Position numbers and translations under genes: made by a program. DNA of 64,000 bases. Source: Streptomyces uncialis. Lineage in GTDB: Bacteria; Actinomycetota; Actinomycetes; Streptomycetales; Streptomycetaceae. The notes below the pieces were generated by a model. That model searched no databases. It saw nothing but the letters and a program-made list of their open reading frames with translations, and was not told the DNA's origin. Below, one piece after another: positions 28,024-36,277 of this stretch (position 1 is its first letter; the number at the start of each line of letters is the position of its first letter). The stretch spans positions 5,789,501 to 5,853,500 of the forward strand of contig NZ_CP109583.1 in assembly GCF_036250755.1 (NCBI RefSeq), written 5' to 3'.

Positions 28024-30333
28024 CTACTCGGTGTGCAGCGCCGAGGCGACGGTCATCCGGGCCGCCGACCGGGCCGGGACCAGGGCACCGAGGACCGCGA
28101 TCGCCACACCCGCCAGGAGCATCGCGGCCAGCTGCGGCGCGTGCCACACGTCCTTCATATATGCGGGGAAGTCGACCACCCCGACATGGTCCACGACGAG
28201 GCGGTGCGCCACGATCCCGAGCGGGATGCCGAGCAGTCCGCCGACCGCGCCCAGCCCGGCGACCGAGGTCACCGTCATCACCACCACCTGCCGGGGTGTC
28301 ATCCCGATCGACTTGAGCATGCCCAGGTCCCGGCGCCGCTCACGGGTGTTCAGGAGAACGGTGTTGAAGACACCGAGCGACGCGACGAGCGTCAGCAGCA
28401 CCGTGAACACGGTCGAGAAGGTGATGACGGTGGCGGTGCCGGCGTTGCCGGAGTCCATCACCGACGCGTGCAGGCCCGGGTCGAGCGCCGCGACCGCCTC
28501 AGCGTAGGCACGCGCGTCGGCGCCGGAGGCGAGCCGTACCGTGTACTCGGTGGCGTGGGCGTCCGGTGCGAGTTGGGCGAAACTCTCCCAAGTGGCCTCC
28601 AAGGCACGGGCGTCACCCTCAATGAGCTGACCCACGACGGTCGCGGTGATCTTCCTACCGTTCAGCTCCAGCGTGACCCGGTCACCGAGCTTCAGCCCGC
28701 GCTGGCTCAGGAACGCCGGCCCCGCCACGATCTCGCCCGCCGCGGCCGGCGCCCGGCCCTTGACGATGGTGTGCTCGTACAAGGAATCGTCGCCGCGGTA
28801 GAAGTCGGCGAAGACGGGCTGGGTCTGCCCGGTCATGTTCGCCTGGGACAGCGCGCGGGCCCGTACCCCCTCCGCGCCCGGCAGGGACCGCAGCCGTTTC
28901 TCGATCTGCGGGTCACTGAGCCGGGGCGGAGTCCGGTCTTTGCCCGACCCCCCGGTCGTCACGTGAATCCTGGCGCCTCCGTCCTCCCGCCCGACATTGG
29001 CGTACGCCACCATGGTGCTGGTCAGTCCGGTCGACAGGGTCACCGTGGTGACCCCGAGGACGATGGCCGCCATGGTCAGCAGGGTGCGGCCAGGGCGGGC
29101 GAACGGCTGGCCGAGGCCCAGACTGACCGGCCGCGGCAGCCGGGTGGCGCCGAGCAGCCGCTGGACGCGCAGCCCGCGCCCGGCCTGCGGCGCGCCGCCC
29201 GCGCTGATCGCCTGTGCGACGGGCAGCCGGTGGGCGCGCAGGGCAGGGACCAGCGCGGCCAGCAGGACGAGGGCGGGCATGCCCACTAGGCAGGCCACGG
29301 ACACCCACGGACTGATGCCGCCGACCGAGGCCCGGCCCACCTCGATGCCGCTGAACGCGACCTTCAGGATCGGCCCGGCCAGCGCGTTGCCTACCAGAGT
29401 GCCCAGCACGCAGCCCACCACCGCCGGTACGGAAAGCATCGTCAGGTAGACGGCGACGACCTGGTTGGGGGTGAAGCCCAGGGCCTTGAGCACCCCGATG
29501 TGCCGGTACCCGGAGACGACTGCCCCGCTGACCACGTTGCCGACGATCAGGGTGGAGACGAGCAGGCCGAGGATGCCGAAGAGTGTGATGAACGGGAGGT
29601 AGGAGTCGGCCAGCGCGGAGAAGGCCTGCTTGAGGGTGAGGTAGGTCTGAGCGCCGGTCAGCGATTCCTTGGGCAGTCCCGTGGTGGCCCGTGCCAGCGA
29701 GGCGCTCAGCTGGGCCTCCGTCGAGGAGTCCGTGAAGCGGTAGAGCATCTGGGCGGAGGTCGGGTGCAGTGCGGCCATCTGCTCGGGCGAGACCCAGGCG
29801 CTCCCCGACTTGCTCATGCTGGCGGCGAATCCAACGACGGTCAGCGTCGCTCCGCCGGGGGTTTCCAGCTTGGTGCCGAGCAGCTCGGGGCCTGGGGAGC
29901 CCTGGACGGACCAGTTGACGACGATCTCGCCGGGTGCGGTGGCCCAGTGGCCCTCAAGGAGTTCGATCCGGTCCACGGGGCCCGCCGGATCGGCCCGGCC
30001 CACCACCGTGAGGGTGCCGCCCGCCATCCAGAGCCAGTCCCTGGGGATGTCGACGACGGCCTGCCCGAACGGCCCGGCCGCAGCCTCCACTCCGGGCTGC
30101 CGGGCAGTCCGCGCCAACTGCTCCTGCGAGACCTTGGTGGTGTCGAAGGCCGCCACCGTATGAGCACCGCGCTGTGCGGCGTAGGCCTTGTCGAAGGGGC
30201 CCGAGGCGGCGCTCAGCAGCGCCAGCGCGAGCAGGACGGTCGTGGTGGAGCAGAGCACGACGAGCCCGATGACGAAGGTCTGGAGCCGACGGCGCTTCAC
30301 GGCCGCGCGCGAGGCTCTCCATACGGCGCTCAC
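28024..30333 (-). CDS. ABC transporter permease, FtsX/MacB-like, with two permease repeats
   Basis: 769 aa from a GTG that overlaps the ATPase stop (GTGA). The order is TM1 (TFVIGLVVLCSTTTVLLALA), a large extracytoplasmic domain (residues 50-240), FtsX-type three-helix core (FITLFGILGLLVSTLIVGNV...), then a second copy (TLLTMAAIVLGVTTVTLSTG, a second external domain, TVFTVLLTLVASLGVFNTVL, and a final helix). The coupling-helix motifs RRDLGMLKSIGMTPRQVV and YRHIGVLKALGFTPNQVV are clear. Such permeases with a LolD/MacB-type ATPase usually expel peptides or antibiotics or sense them. The divergent two-component system is the usual regulatory partner. Confidence 0.92.
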   Translation of the reverse strand: MSAVWRASRAAVKRRRLQTFVIGLVVLCSTTTVLLALALLSAASGPFDKAYAAQRGAHTVAAFDTTKVSQEQLARTARQPGVEAAAGPFGQAVVDIPRDWLWMAGGTLTVVGRADPAGPVDRIELLEGHWATAPGEIVVNWSVQGSPGPELLGTKLETPGGATLTVVGFAASMSKSGSAWVSPEQMAALHPTSAQMLYRFTDSSTEAQLSASLARATTGLPKESLTGAQTYLTLKQAFSALADSYLPFITLFGILGLLVSTLIVGNVVSGAVVSGYRHIGVLKALGFTPNQVVAVYLTMLSVPAVVGCVLGTLVGNALAGPILKVAFSGIEVGRASVGGISPWVSVACLVGMPALVLLAALVPALRAHRLPVAQAISAGGAPQAGRGLRVQRLLGATRLPRPVSLGLGQPFARPGRTLLTMAAIVLGVTTVTLSTGLTSTMVAYANVGREDGGARIHVTTGGSGKDRTPPRLSDPQIEKRLRSLPGAEGVRARALSQANMTGQTQPVFADFYRGDDSLYEHTIVKGRAPAAAGEIVAGPAFLSQRGLKLGDRVTLELNGRKITATVVGQLIEGDARALEATWESFAQLAPDAHATEYTVRLASGADARAYAEAVAALDPGLHASVMDSGNAGTATVITFSTVFTVLLTLVASLGVFNTVLLNTRERRRDLGMLKSIGMTPRQVVVMTVTSVAGLGAVGGLLGIPLGIVAHRLVVDHVGVVDFPAYMKDVWHAPQLAAMLLAGVAIAVLGALVPARSAARMTVASALHTE

Positions 30334-31040
30334 GCGGTCGCCTCCAGCGTGCTCTCGCGGGCGACCCGGCCGTCGGCCACTTCGATCAGCCGGCTGGCGC
30401 AGCGGGTGGCCAGCTGCGGGTCGTGGGTGACGATCAACAGGGTCTGGCCGATCTGGTTGAGGTCGATCAGCAGATCCATCACCTGCTCGCCCGACCGGCT
30501 GTCGAGGGCGCCGGTCGGCTCGTCGGCAAGCAACAGGGCCGGGCGGTTCATCAACGCCCGTGCGACGGCGACCCGTTGCCGCTCTCCGCCGCTCAGCGTC
30601 GCCGGATAGTTGTTCCGGCGCTTGGCGACACCGAGTTCGTCCAGGAGCTCCAGGGCACGGCGGCGCGCCTGCCGGGCCGAGGTGCCGGTCAGCTGCGCGG
30701 CCAGCGCCACATTGTCCAGTACAGGCAGATCGTCGATGAGGTTGAAGAACTGGAAGATCATGCCGACGTTCCGCCGCCGGAACAGCGCCAAGCCGGTCTC
30801 GTTCAGTTTCCCGAGGTCATGACCCTGCACCTCGACTGTGCCCGAGGTCGGCCGGTCCAGGCCGGCCACCATGTTGAGCAAGGTGGACTTGCCGCAGCCG
30901 GAGGGGCCCATCACGGCAACCGCGTCGCCCGCCCTGATCTCCAGCGACAGGCCGTCCAGGGCCTTCGCGTCGCCGTACTCCTTGTGCACGCCGTCCAGCC
31001 GTACCACCACTTGCCGGGCACTGTCGTGATCAGTTGTCAT
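30330..31040 (-). CDS. ABC transporter ATP-binding protein (MacB/LolD class)
   Basis: 236 aa from ATG 31040. Walker A GPSGCGKSTLLNMVAGLD at about residue 40, Q-loop in MIFQFFNLIDDLPVLDNVAL, signature LSGGERQRVAVARAL, Walker B LLLADEPTGALDS and H-loop LLIVTHDPQLATRC. It energises the FtsX-type permease encoded immediately downstream. The 102-bp gap to the divergent sensor kinase holds a direct repeat that could control both directions. Confidence 0.96.
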   Translation of the reverse strand: MTTDHDSARQVVVRLDGVHKEYGDAKALDGLSLEIRAGDAVAVMGPSGCGKSTLLNMVAGLDRPTSGTVEVQGHDLGKLNETGLALFRRRNVGMIFQFFNLIDDLPVLDNVALAAQLTGTSARQARRRALELLDELGVAKRRNNYPATLSGGERQRVAVARALMNRPALLLADEPTGALDSRSGEQVMDLLIDLNQIGQTLLIVTHDPQLATRCASRLIEVADGRVARESTLEATA

Positions 31041-31073
31041 GGCTCGAACCTAGGACGGAGTCCGCGGACGGGG

Positions 31074-31124
31074 CGTCACTCCCCGGATGTATCCGTCCGG
31101 GCACGTCATCCCGGGGATGTACGG
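31074..31124. promoter_or_regulatory. Direct repeats in the ABC / two-component divergent region
   Basis: GTCACTCCCCGGATGTATCC (starts 31075) and GTCATCCCGGGGATGTACGG (starts 31105) are direct repeats 30 bp apart, about three helical turns. They lie between the divergent ABC operon and sensor/regulator operon and are a plausible binding site for the NarL-type regulator at 32015. Confidence 0.6.
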
Positions 31125-31142
31125 AGCTGCATCCGGGGGCTG

Positions 31143-32018
31143 ATGCGGGGCGTGTCGTGCAGCTGCGAAGATGGTCCGGTGTGGGGATCCGGGACGATGT
31201 GGCTGGTCATCGCCCTGGCGGCGGCAGTTGGCGCCGCTGGGTGTCTGTGCGTGGCGGTGGTCCGGGCGCGGCGGCTGCACCAGGCGGCCATCGAGGAGCG
31301 TGGCTGGCTGCTGGAGCGGGAGCGCGAGAGCGCGGCGCGGACCGCGGTCGACGCCGAGCGGGCCAGGATCGCCACCGAGCTCCACGACATCGTCAGCCAC
31401 AACGTGAGCCTCATGGTGGTCCAGGCCGGGGCCGCCCGCGAGGTGCTGGCCACGATGCCGGACGAGGCCGCGGCGGCGATGAGCGCCGTCGAGACCGCCG
31501 GACGGAACACGATGACCGAGCTGCGGCACCTGCTCGGCCTGCTCGCCCCCGCGCAGAACGGCGACGACGAGCCCTACGGTATGGACCTGTCACCGCAGCC
31601 GAGCTTGAGCCGGCTCAGCCCGCTGATCGACCGGATCGCCTTTGCCGGCCTGCCCGTGGAGATGCGCATCTCGGGTGAGCCGCGCCCCCTGCCGACCGGG
31701 ATCGATGTCACCGCCTACCGGATCATCCAGGAGGCCCTGACCAATGCCCTCAAACACGGGGACGGAGCGAAAGCCGAGGTGACGGTGCGATACGCGGACC
31801 ACTACCTGCGAGTCGAGGTGCTGAACAGCGGGCCGAGCATCCTGTCGGGCAACCGGCCAGTGCGGAGGGAGCCGGTCCCGGGCCAGGCAGACGGAACGGG
31901 ACGCGGGCTGCTCGGCCTGCGGGAGCGGGTCGCCGTCTACGGCGGCGACCTTGACGCCCGCCGCCGCCTCGGCGGCGGCTACCGCGTCCGCGCCCGGATC
32001 CCGCTGGACCGGCCATGA
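31143..32018 (+). CDS. Sensor histidine kinase (NarL-type partner, HisKA_3)
   Basis: 291 aa from ATG 31143; GTG 31179 or ATG 31197 are alternative starts, the latter beginning at the membrane helix. A single N-terminal helix (MWLVIALAAAVGAAGCLCVA) is followed by a short linker and the HisKA_3 motif ERARIATELHDIVSHNVSLM with the phosphoacceptor His. The ATPase domain has the N-box IIQEALTNALKHG and G-box GTGRGLLGLRERV. No large sensor domain is present, so it probably senses the transporter or membrane, as in intramembrane-sensing kinases next to ABC exporters. Overlaps its regulator gene by 4 nt. Confidence 0.92.
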   Translation: MRGVSCSCEDGPVWGSGTMWLVIALAAAVGAAGCLCVAVVRARRLHQAAIEERGWLLERERESAARTAVDAERARIATELHDIVSHNVSLMVVQAGAAREVLATMPDEAAAAMSAVETAGRNTMTELRHLLGLLAPAQNGDDEPYGMDLSPQPSLSRLSPLIDRIAFAGLPVEMRISGEPRPLPTGIDVTAYRIIQEALTNALKHGDGAKAEVTVRYADHYLRVEVLNSGPSILSGNRPVRREPVPGQADGTGRGLLGLRERVAVYGGDLDARRRLGGGYRVRARIPLDRP

Positions 32019-32734
32019 CGACGCGCACCGAATCCGCCCCTCGCGTCGTGATCGCCGACGACCAGGAGCTGGTCCGCACCGGCTTCCGCCTCATCCTGAC
32101 CGCCCGCGGCATCGACGTGGTGGGCGAAGCCGGCGACGGAGCCGAGGCCGTGGCCGCCGTGCGGAGGCTGCGGCCCGACGTCGTACTGATGGACATCCGG
32201 ATGCCCGCCATGGACGGCCTGGAAGCCGCCCGCCGCATACTCGCGCAGGCCCCGGACTGCCGAGTGATCATGCTGACCACCTTCGACCTCGACCACTACG
32301 TCTACGCCGCCCTCGCCGCCGGAGCCAGCGGATTCCTACTCAAGGACGTCACCCCCGCGCATCTGGCCGCCGCCGTACGCCTGGTCGACACCGGCGACGC
32401 CCTACTCGCACCCTCGATCACCCGCCGCCTGGTGGAGCGCTTCGCCCCCAGCGCCTCCAGAACCGGCTCGGATCTCGCAAAGCTGGCCGTCCACCGAGAC
32501 CTGGCCGCGCTGACGCCGCGCGAGCGCGAGGTACTGACGCTCATGGGCCGAGGTCTTTCCAATTATGAACTGGCGCGGGAACTGACCCTCAGTGAGGCGA
32601 CAGTGAAGACCCACGTAGCCCGGATCTTCGCCAAGCTGACCCTGCGCGACCGGGCCCAAGCCGTCGTCCTCGCCTACGAGACAGGACTCGTCTCACCGGG
32701 CGAGTCTGCTGACACCGCCAACCCCTGCCGATAG
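32015..32734 (+). CDS. LuxR/NarL-family response regulator
   Basis: 239 aa. The receiver domain has the acidic pocket (VVIADDQELVRTGF), the phosphoacceptor Asp in DVVLMDIRMPAMDGLEAAR, and the Lys in FLLKDVTPAHL. The C-terminal GerE-type HTH is typical (LTPREREVLTLMGRGLSNYE, then LARELTLSEATVKTHVARIF). ATG overlaps the kinase stop (ATGA). It most likely activates or represses the divergent ABC genes through the direct repeats at 31074-31124. Confidence 0.95.
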   Translation: MTTRTESAPRVVIADDQELVRTGFRLILTARGIDVVGEAGDGAEAVAAVRRLRPDVVLMDIRMPAMDGLEAARRILAQAPDCRVIMLTTFDLDHYVYAALAAGASGFLLKDVTPAHLAAAVRLVDTGDALLAPSITRRLVERFAPSASRTGSDLAKLAVHRDLAALTPREREVLTLMGRGLSNYELARELTLSEATVKTHVARIFAKLTLRDRAQAVVLAYETGLVSPGESADTANPCR

Positions 32735-33096
32735 CCAGCAATCTGGAGATCAAGCATGGATCAGCCAGTTTGGTGTCACATGAGGTGACGACCTCAGCCC
32801 GGCGCTATGTTCGGAAACGGCCGTCTGCGGAACATGATCAACTGTCAATTCCCGAAAGCGCCTGCACAGGTGAGCTAGTGATTCGCTGTCAAGTACAGGG
32901 AACTGCGAACGTGCCGGACGGGCCGAACTCGCCTGCATTACAGTCGAGTTGTCCATGATCGTGTACGTGATGGGGGCTTCCGGATGGCAGAGGAACCGGT
33001 GGCCGAGCGCGGGGTGCTGGCGCGCCGACCCAACGGACCCGGGCGAAGGAACTCTCCGCCAGGCCGACCATGATCGCGGCCTGAGAGCATCGAGGC
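32735..33096. other. 362-bp region with no supported gene
   Basis: Codon bias is lost and GC drops compared with both sides. A 5-bp dyad gtcac-atgag-gtgac is present at 32775-32789. Frames here lack ribosome binding sites and protein-like composition. It separates the two-component operon from the second PIMT-like locus and may be a junction. Confidence 0.45.
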
Positions 33097-33390
33097 GTGG
33101 GCAAGCACAGCCGACCCGGACCGTCGAACCAGCCGTCGCGCGCCGTCCCGCGTGTGGACGCCGACAACCCGTTCGCCGCGTACGACAAGCGGCGCCGCCC
33201 GCCGATGGACATCTACCGTCGCCACCGGCCGGTGCACGGCGGCGCCGGTCACCTCCGGCCCGACGAGCCGCGCGTCCTGGAGGAGCGGAGCGGGTCCGCG
33301 TACGAGCCGGTAGGCACCGCTCCCAACCTCGCGGCCGCCCAGGAATGGGTGAACGAACTCCGGCTCGGCGACGACCCCACAGCGAGATGA
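33097..33390 (+). CDS. Arg-rich small protein (DUF6087-like), candidate imiditide-type precursor
   Basis: 97 aa from GTG 33097. The first 60 residues are strongly basic (AAYDKRRRPPMDIYRRHRPV, then HGGAGHLRPDEPRVLEE), with no hydrophobic core of an enzyme. The rest is a short acidic helix (LAAAQEWVNELRLGDD). It resembles small actinobacterial proteins I recall as DUF6087. It is encoded upstream of a stand-alone PIMT-like methyltransferase. That matches the imiditide class, in which a basic precursor is aspartimidylated by a PIMT homologue partly through charge attraction; Asp in LRPDEPR is one candidate site. The precursor role is inference from context. Confidence 0.6.
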   Translation: MGKHSRPGPSNQPSRAVPRVDADNPFAAYDKRRRPPMDIYRRHRPVHGGAGHLRPDEPRVLEERSGSAYEPVGTAPNLAAAQEWVNELRLGDDPTAR

Positions 33391-33536
33391 CCCAGAGCGA
33401 AAAGCATCCCGGTCCGCAGCCGGTGCGATGACTCATCGAACGCCAGCCACCGCAGCACCGACCGGACACATGGCGAACATGTCCGGTACGCAAAGATCCT
33501 GGTCAAGACAGCTTCTCGCGAGAGGCGGTCGGAAAA

Positions 33537-33863
33537 TTGGAGATCACCGGCACGTGCCAACTGGCCTGCACATACTGTCTGTCCGAGTCGGGTCCCCGGG
33601 CCACGCACGGCACGATGACTCCCGCGGACTGGCGGCAGGTCATCACCGACGCCGCCGCACTCGGCATCCCGCGCGTCCAGCTCATCGGCGGTGAACCGAC
33701 CGTCCACCCGCAGTGGCGCGACTTCACCGAACACGCGCTCGGCCTCGGGCTCGGCGTTCAGGTCTACTCGAACCTGATCCACGTCGCGTGGTCATGGTGG
33801 GACACGTTCGAGCGGGACAGGGTGACCCTGGCGACCAGCTACTACGGCGACGGCGAGGCGTGA
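33537..33863 (+). pseudogene. Truncated radical SAM protein
   Basis: About 108 aa from a TTG; the frame stays open upstream to 33432 without a good start. The radical SAM Cys-x3-Cys-x2-Cys cluster is present (ITGTCQLACTYCLSESGPR), then MTPADWRQVITDAAALGIPR, VQLIGGEPTVHPQWRDF with the GGEP motif, and YSNLIHVAWSW. It stops after VTLATSYYGDGEA, where intact homologues of about 350-400 aa continue through the rest of the barrel and a SPASM-like end. So only the first third remains, probably by an internal deletion that left the downstream methyltransferase gene 2 nt away. The fragment cannot form a full TIM barrel. Confidence 0.75.
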
Positions 33864-33865
33864 CC

Positions 33866-35011
33866 ATGGAGTGGGAACAGCACGCGGAACGGCTCGCGCA
33901 CCAGGTGACCGACCCCGACTCGCGGTGGCTCGGTCCCGTGGCAGCCGTTCCCCGGCATGAACTGGTACCCCGGTGGTGGGAACGCGACCGGAGCGGAGGC
34001 TGGACCCTGCGCGTGGGCGAGGACGACCCGGACGCATGGCTTTCCGCCGCCTACGCGGACCGGTCCCTGATCACCCGCGTCGGCGCGCTGCACGCTGACC
34101 ACGCCCAGCCCGACGACCACCCCGAGGGGCGCCCCACTTCGTCGGCGACACTGCCGAGCCTGGTCGTGTCGATGCTGCGGCACGGACGGCTCGGGGACGG
34201 GCTCGACCTGCTCGATCTCGGCACCGGCGCGGGCGGACTCACCGCCTACGCCGCCGCACGGCTCGGAAGCGAGCGCGTGACCAGTGTGGACGTGGACCCG
34301 TACCTGACGGGCGCGGCGGCGGAACGGCTGGCGCGGCTCGGGCTCCGGCCCCGATTCCTCGCCCTGGACGCCACGGCGGAGATCCCGGGGACGTACGACC
34401 GGATCATCGCCACCGTGGGAATGCCCGCCGGCCCGGGACTCCGCCCCGTGCTCGGCGCGCTCCGCGAAGGCGGACGGCTGGCCGCCACCCTTGCCCGGAC
34501 CACCATGATCCTCACCGGGTGGAAGCAGGCCGGCGGTGATGTGGTCGGGCGGATCGAACGGGACTGGGCCGGGTTCATGCTCACCCGGTCCGGCGACGAC
34601 TACCCGCCCGAGCTCGCCGAACTGTTCGCCCACGCCCGGGAAGCGGACGGGGACAAGACCAGCACCGGCCGCTATCCCGTGGTGAACGTCGACGAGGCAT
34701 GGGAGGTCCGGTCCATGCTGGAAGTGACGACACCGGGCGTCGAGACCCGTTACGAGACCAGCGGACGGACCCGCACCGCCTACCTGGCGCACGCCGACGG
34801 GTCGTGGGCCCGGGCGTCCGCCGAGTGGACCGGCCCGCCCGAGGTGCGTCAGGGCGGACCGCTCCGGCTGTGGGACACGGTGGAACGCATCCGCACCTGG
34901 ATGCTCGCCGAGGGCGGACTGCCCCTGTACGGCGCCGACGCGCGGGTGACACCGGACGGAGTGGTCCATCTGTCCCGGGGCCGCTGGCAAGGCACCCTCG
35001 GCGCACCGTAA
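33866..35011 (+). CDS. PIMT-like methyltransferase of a second RiPP-like locus
   Basis: 381 aa from ATG 33866. Same architecture as the enzyme at 18362: an N-terminal segment ending in a Ser/Thr-rich loop (GRPTSSATLPSLVVSMLRHG), SAM motif I LDLLDLGTGAGGLTAYAAAR (about residue 113), VTSVDVDPYLTGAAAERLAR, then a C-terminal extension ending with GPLRLWDTVERIRTWMLAEG. The shared GPxRLWDxVER motif ties the two. It differs from housekeeping repair PIMTs in length and tail. With the basic small protein at 33097 it may install an aspartimide. The gene looks intact although the radical SAM gene before it is broken. Confidence 0.82.
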   Translation: MEWEQHAERLAHQVTDPDSRWLGPVAAVPRHELVPRWWERDRSGGWTLRVGEDDPDAWLSAAYADRSLITRVGALHADHAQPDDHPEGRPTSSATLPSLVVSMLRHGRLGDGLDLLDLGTGAGGLTAYAAARLGSERVTSVDVDPYLTGAAAERLARLGLRPRFLALDATAEIPGTYDRIIATVGMPAGPGLRPVLGALREGGRLAATLARTTMILTGWKQAGGDVVGRIERDWAGFMLTRSGDDYPPELAELFAHAREADGDKTSTGRYPVVNVDEAWEVRSMLEVTTPGVETRYETSGRTRTAYLAHADGSWARASAEWTGPPEVRQGGPLRLWDTVERIRTWMLAEGGLPLYGADARVTPDGVVHLSRGRWQGTLGAP

Positions 35012-35091
35012 GTCCGCCGCCCCGCCCGCCGTCCGGCGTGTGACCCGGTGACGGGCGGGGCTCCCGCCTCTTCGCGACGGGGTCCGACCGT

Positions 35092-35361
35092 CTACGTGTC
35101 GCCCCCGGCCCCGCGAGCCGTGACGAACGCACCACGCCCGGGAACCCTGTAGACGAGCCCGGCGTCCACCAGGGCGTCGATGGCGCGGCGAATGGTCGGG
35201 CGGCTGAGTTTGTACTCACCGGACAGGCGCGTCTCCGCGGTGAGCGCCCGATCGGGCTTCCAGTCGCCGCGTGCGATCCGGGCCCGAAGGATCTCGGCAA
35301 GTTGCTCGTACGGCGCATCCGGCGCGTCGCGCTCGATCTGATCGTCTGGCCCGTAGCTCAT
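35092..35361 (-). CDS. GntR-family transcriptional regulator (short, HTH only)
   Basis: 89 aa from ATG 35361; a longer frame upstream lacks conserved sequence. Essentially a winged helix-turn-helix of the GntR type (YEQLAEILRARIARGDWKPD, then LTAETRLSGEYKLSRPTIRR, AIDALVDAGLVYRVPGRGAF). There is no effector domain, as in many actinobacterial integrative-element repressors. It is divergent from the small gene at 35520. The 158-bp gap has a run of ttgacagtcattgtcaggcc (around 35398-35417), including a tgacagtcattgtca dyad suited to a GntR operator. Confidence 0.85.
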   Translation of the reverse strand: MSYGPDDQIERDAPDAPYEQLAEILRARIARGDWKPDRALTAETRLSGEYKLSRPTIRRAIDALVDAGLVYRVPGRGAFVTARGAGGDT

Positions 35362-35399
35362 GCCCAAAACGGTAGCGGTCCGGCCGGACCCGTCACCTT

Positions 35400-35414
35400 G
35401 ACAGTCATTGTCAG
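35400..35414. promoter_or_regulatory. Candidate GntR operator overlapping a TTGACA box
   Basis: tgacagtcattgtca (tgaca-gtcat-tgtca) is a perfect 5-bp dyad next to a ttgaca hexamer in the divergent region between the GntR gene and the gene at 35520. Autoregulation is the simplest reading. Confidence 0.55.
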
Positions 35415-35519
35415 GCCTTTGCAGCCCTTTACAATCTTGGCTAGTCTCAGAAACACAAGAACCCCCGCGACGGCGGCAACCGTCCGGGGGCATGGCCAAC
35501 GCTTAAGAGGAGCGTCAAC

Positions 35520-35885
35520 GTGCGCAACCCTATCGCCCGAGCTTTTACGCGGCTGCTGAACGTCCTCCCCTGGACGCCCCGCACCCCCCGCACCCGTCCC
35601 GGACGGCACACCGCCAGGTACTTCGCGGATGCGGCCGGGTCCGTCAGGGCCCCGCTGGTCATCTGTGCCGCGCGGACCCCCGTCCCCGTACATGTGCTCG
35701 CCCGGAGCGTCCCGTCGCCGTGGGGGCACCGGGTCCCGCCGTATCTGCGGGAGTGGATCGGGGAGCAGGAGGAGCGGGAGCGGCAGTACGAGCGGCGGGT
35801 GGCCGCTGCCGCGGCGGCGCTCGGGGTGGACGTGCCGTTCACGTTCGACGGGTCCGACGTGGCGCGGGTCGGGGTGTCCGCGTGA
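35520..35885 (+). CDS. Hypothetical protein divergent from the GntR regulator
   Basis: 121 aa from a GTG at 35520 with aggag 9 nt upstream. The start is basic (RNPIARAFTRLLNVLPWTPR), followed by a region with mild hydrophobicity (APLVICAARTPVPVHVLARS). A charged helix follows (EWIGEQEERERQYERRVAAA), likely a short coiled coil, and the end is FTFDGSDVARVGVSA. No known family recognised. Gene order (short GntR repressor divergent from small proteins) recalls control regions of actinomycete integrative or plasmid elements. The next gene starts inside its stop codon. Confidence 0.65.
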   Translation: MRNPIARAFTRLLNVLPWTPRTPRTRPGRHTARYFADAAGSVRAPLVICAARTPVPVHVLARSVPSPWGHRVPPYLREWIGEQEERERQYERRVAAAAAALGVDVPFTFDGSDVARVGVSA

Positions 35886-36277
35886 CGGACGGCGACCTGT
35901 TCCCCCAGGTGCCGCCGGTGTCCGGCGAGCACTGCTGCCTGTGCGGGCGCTGGACCGTCGCCCCGGTGGCCATCGGCTACGGAAGCATGAGCGGAAGCGT
36001 CAGCGTCACGCACCATGTGTGCGCCGAGCACGTGCACGCCCGGGGTCCGTGCACCGCCGACCACACCCCGCGCGGCCAGGGCCGATCAGCAGGCGTCGTC
36101 CGGCAGGCTCATCGCGACCTCGAAGCTCCCGGCGACCAGGCGGCGCCCGTCGAACACAGGGTCCTCGTCGAGCGTGGCGAGGACGCGGGGGTCCCCCGTG
36201 ACGGCCGCGGTGCCTCGGTCGCGGACAGCCTTCGACGGCCACTCCGTGATGGTCACGACGGCCGACTCCAGAGCTGA
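35882..36277 (+). CDS. Small Cys/His protein with an anomalous C-terminal overlap
   Basis: 131 aa if read to the first stop, starting with a GTG that overlaps the previous stop (GTGA). Residues 15-52 have CCLCGRW and VCAEHV, a Cys-x2-Cys plus Cys-x2-His arrangement similar to the 63-aa protein at 16876 near the other RiPP locus. From about residue 68 (position 36086) the frame runs antisense through the DUF1428 gene and loses protein character. The authentic product probably ended near 36080 and has lost its stop through a frameshift or rearrangement. Confidence 0.55.
   Translation: MTDGDLFPQVPPVSGEHCCLCGRWTVAPVAIGYGSMSGSVSVTHHVCAEHVHARGPCTADHTPRGQGRSAGVVRQAHRDLEAPGDQAAPVEHRVLVERGEDAGVPRDGRGASVADSLRRPLRDGHDGRLQS

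Noticed and set aside
27452..28147. 231-codon minus-strand ORF as an intact gene
   Set aside because: Only its middle is protein-like and the coherent C-terminus is in another frame, so it is described as a frameshifted remnant.
32770..32958. 62-codon frame after the response regulator
   Set aside because: No ribosome binding site, poor codon bias and no similarity; treated as intergenic.
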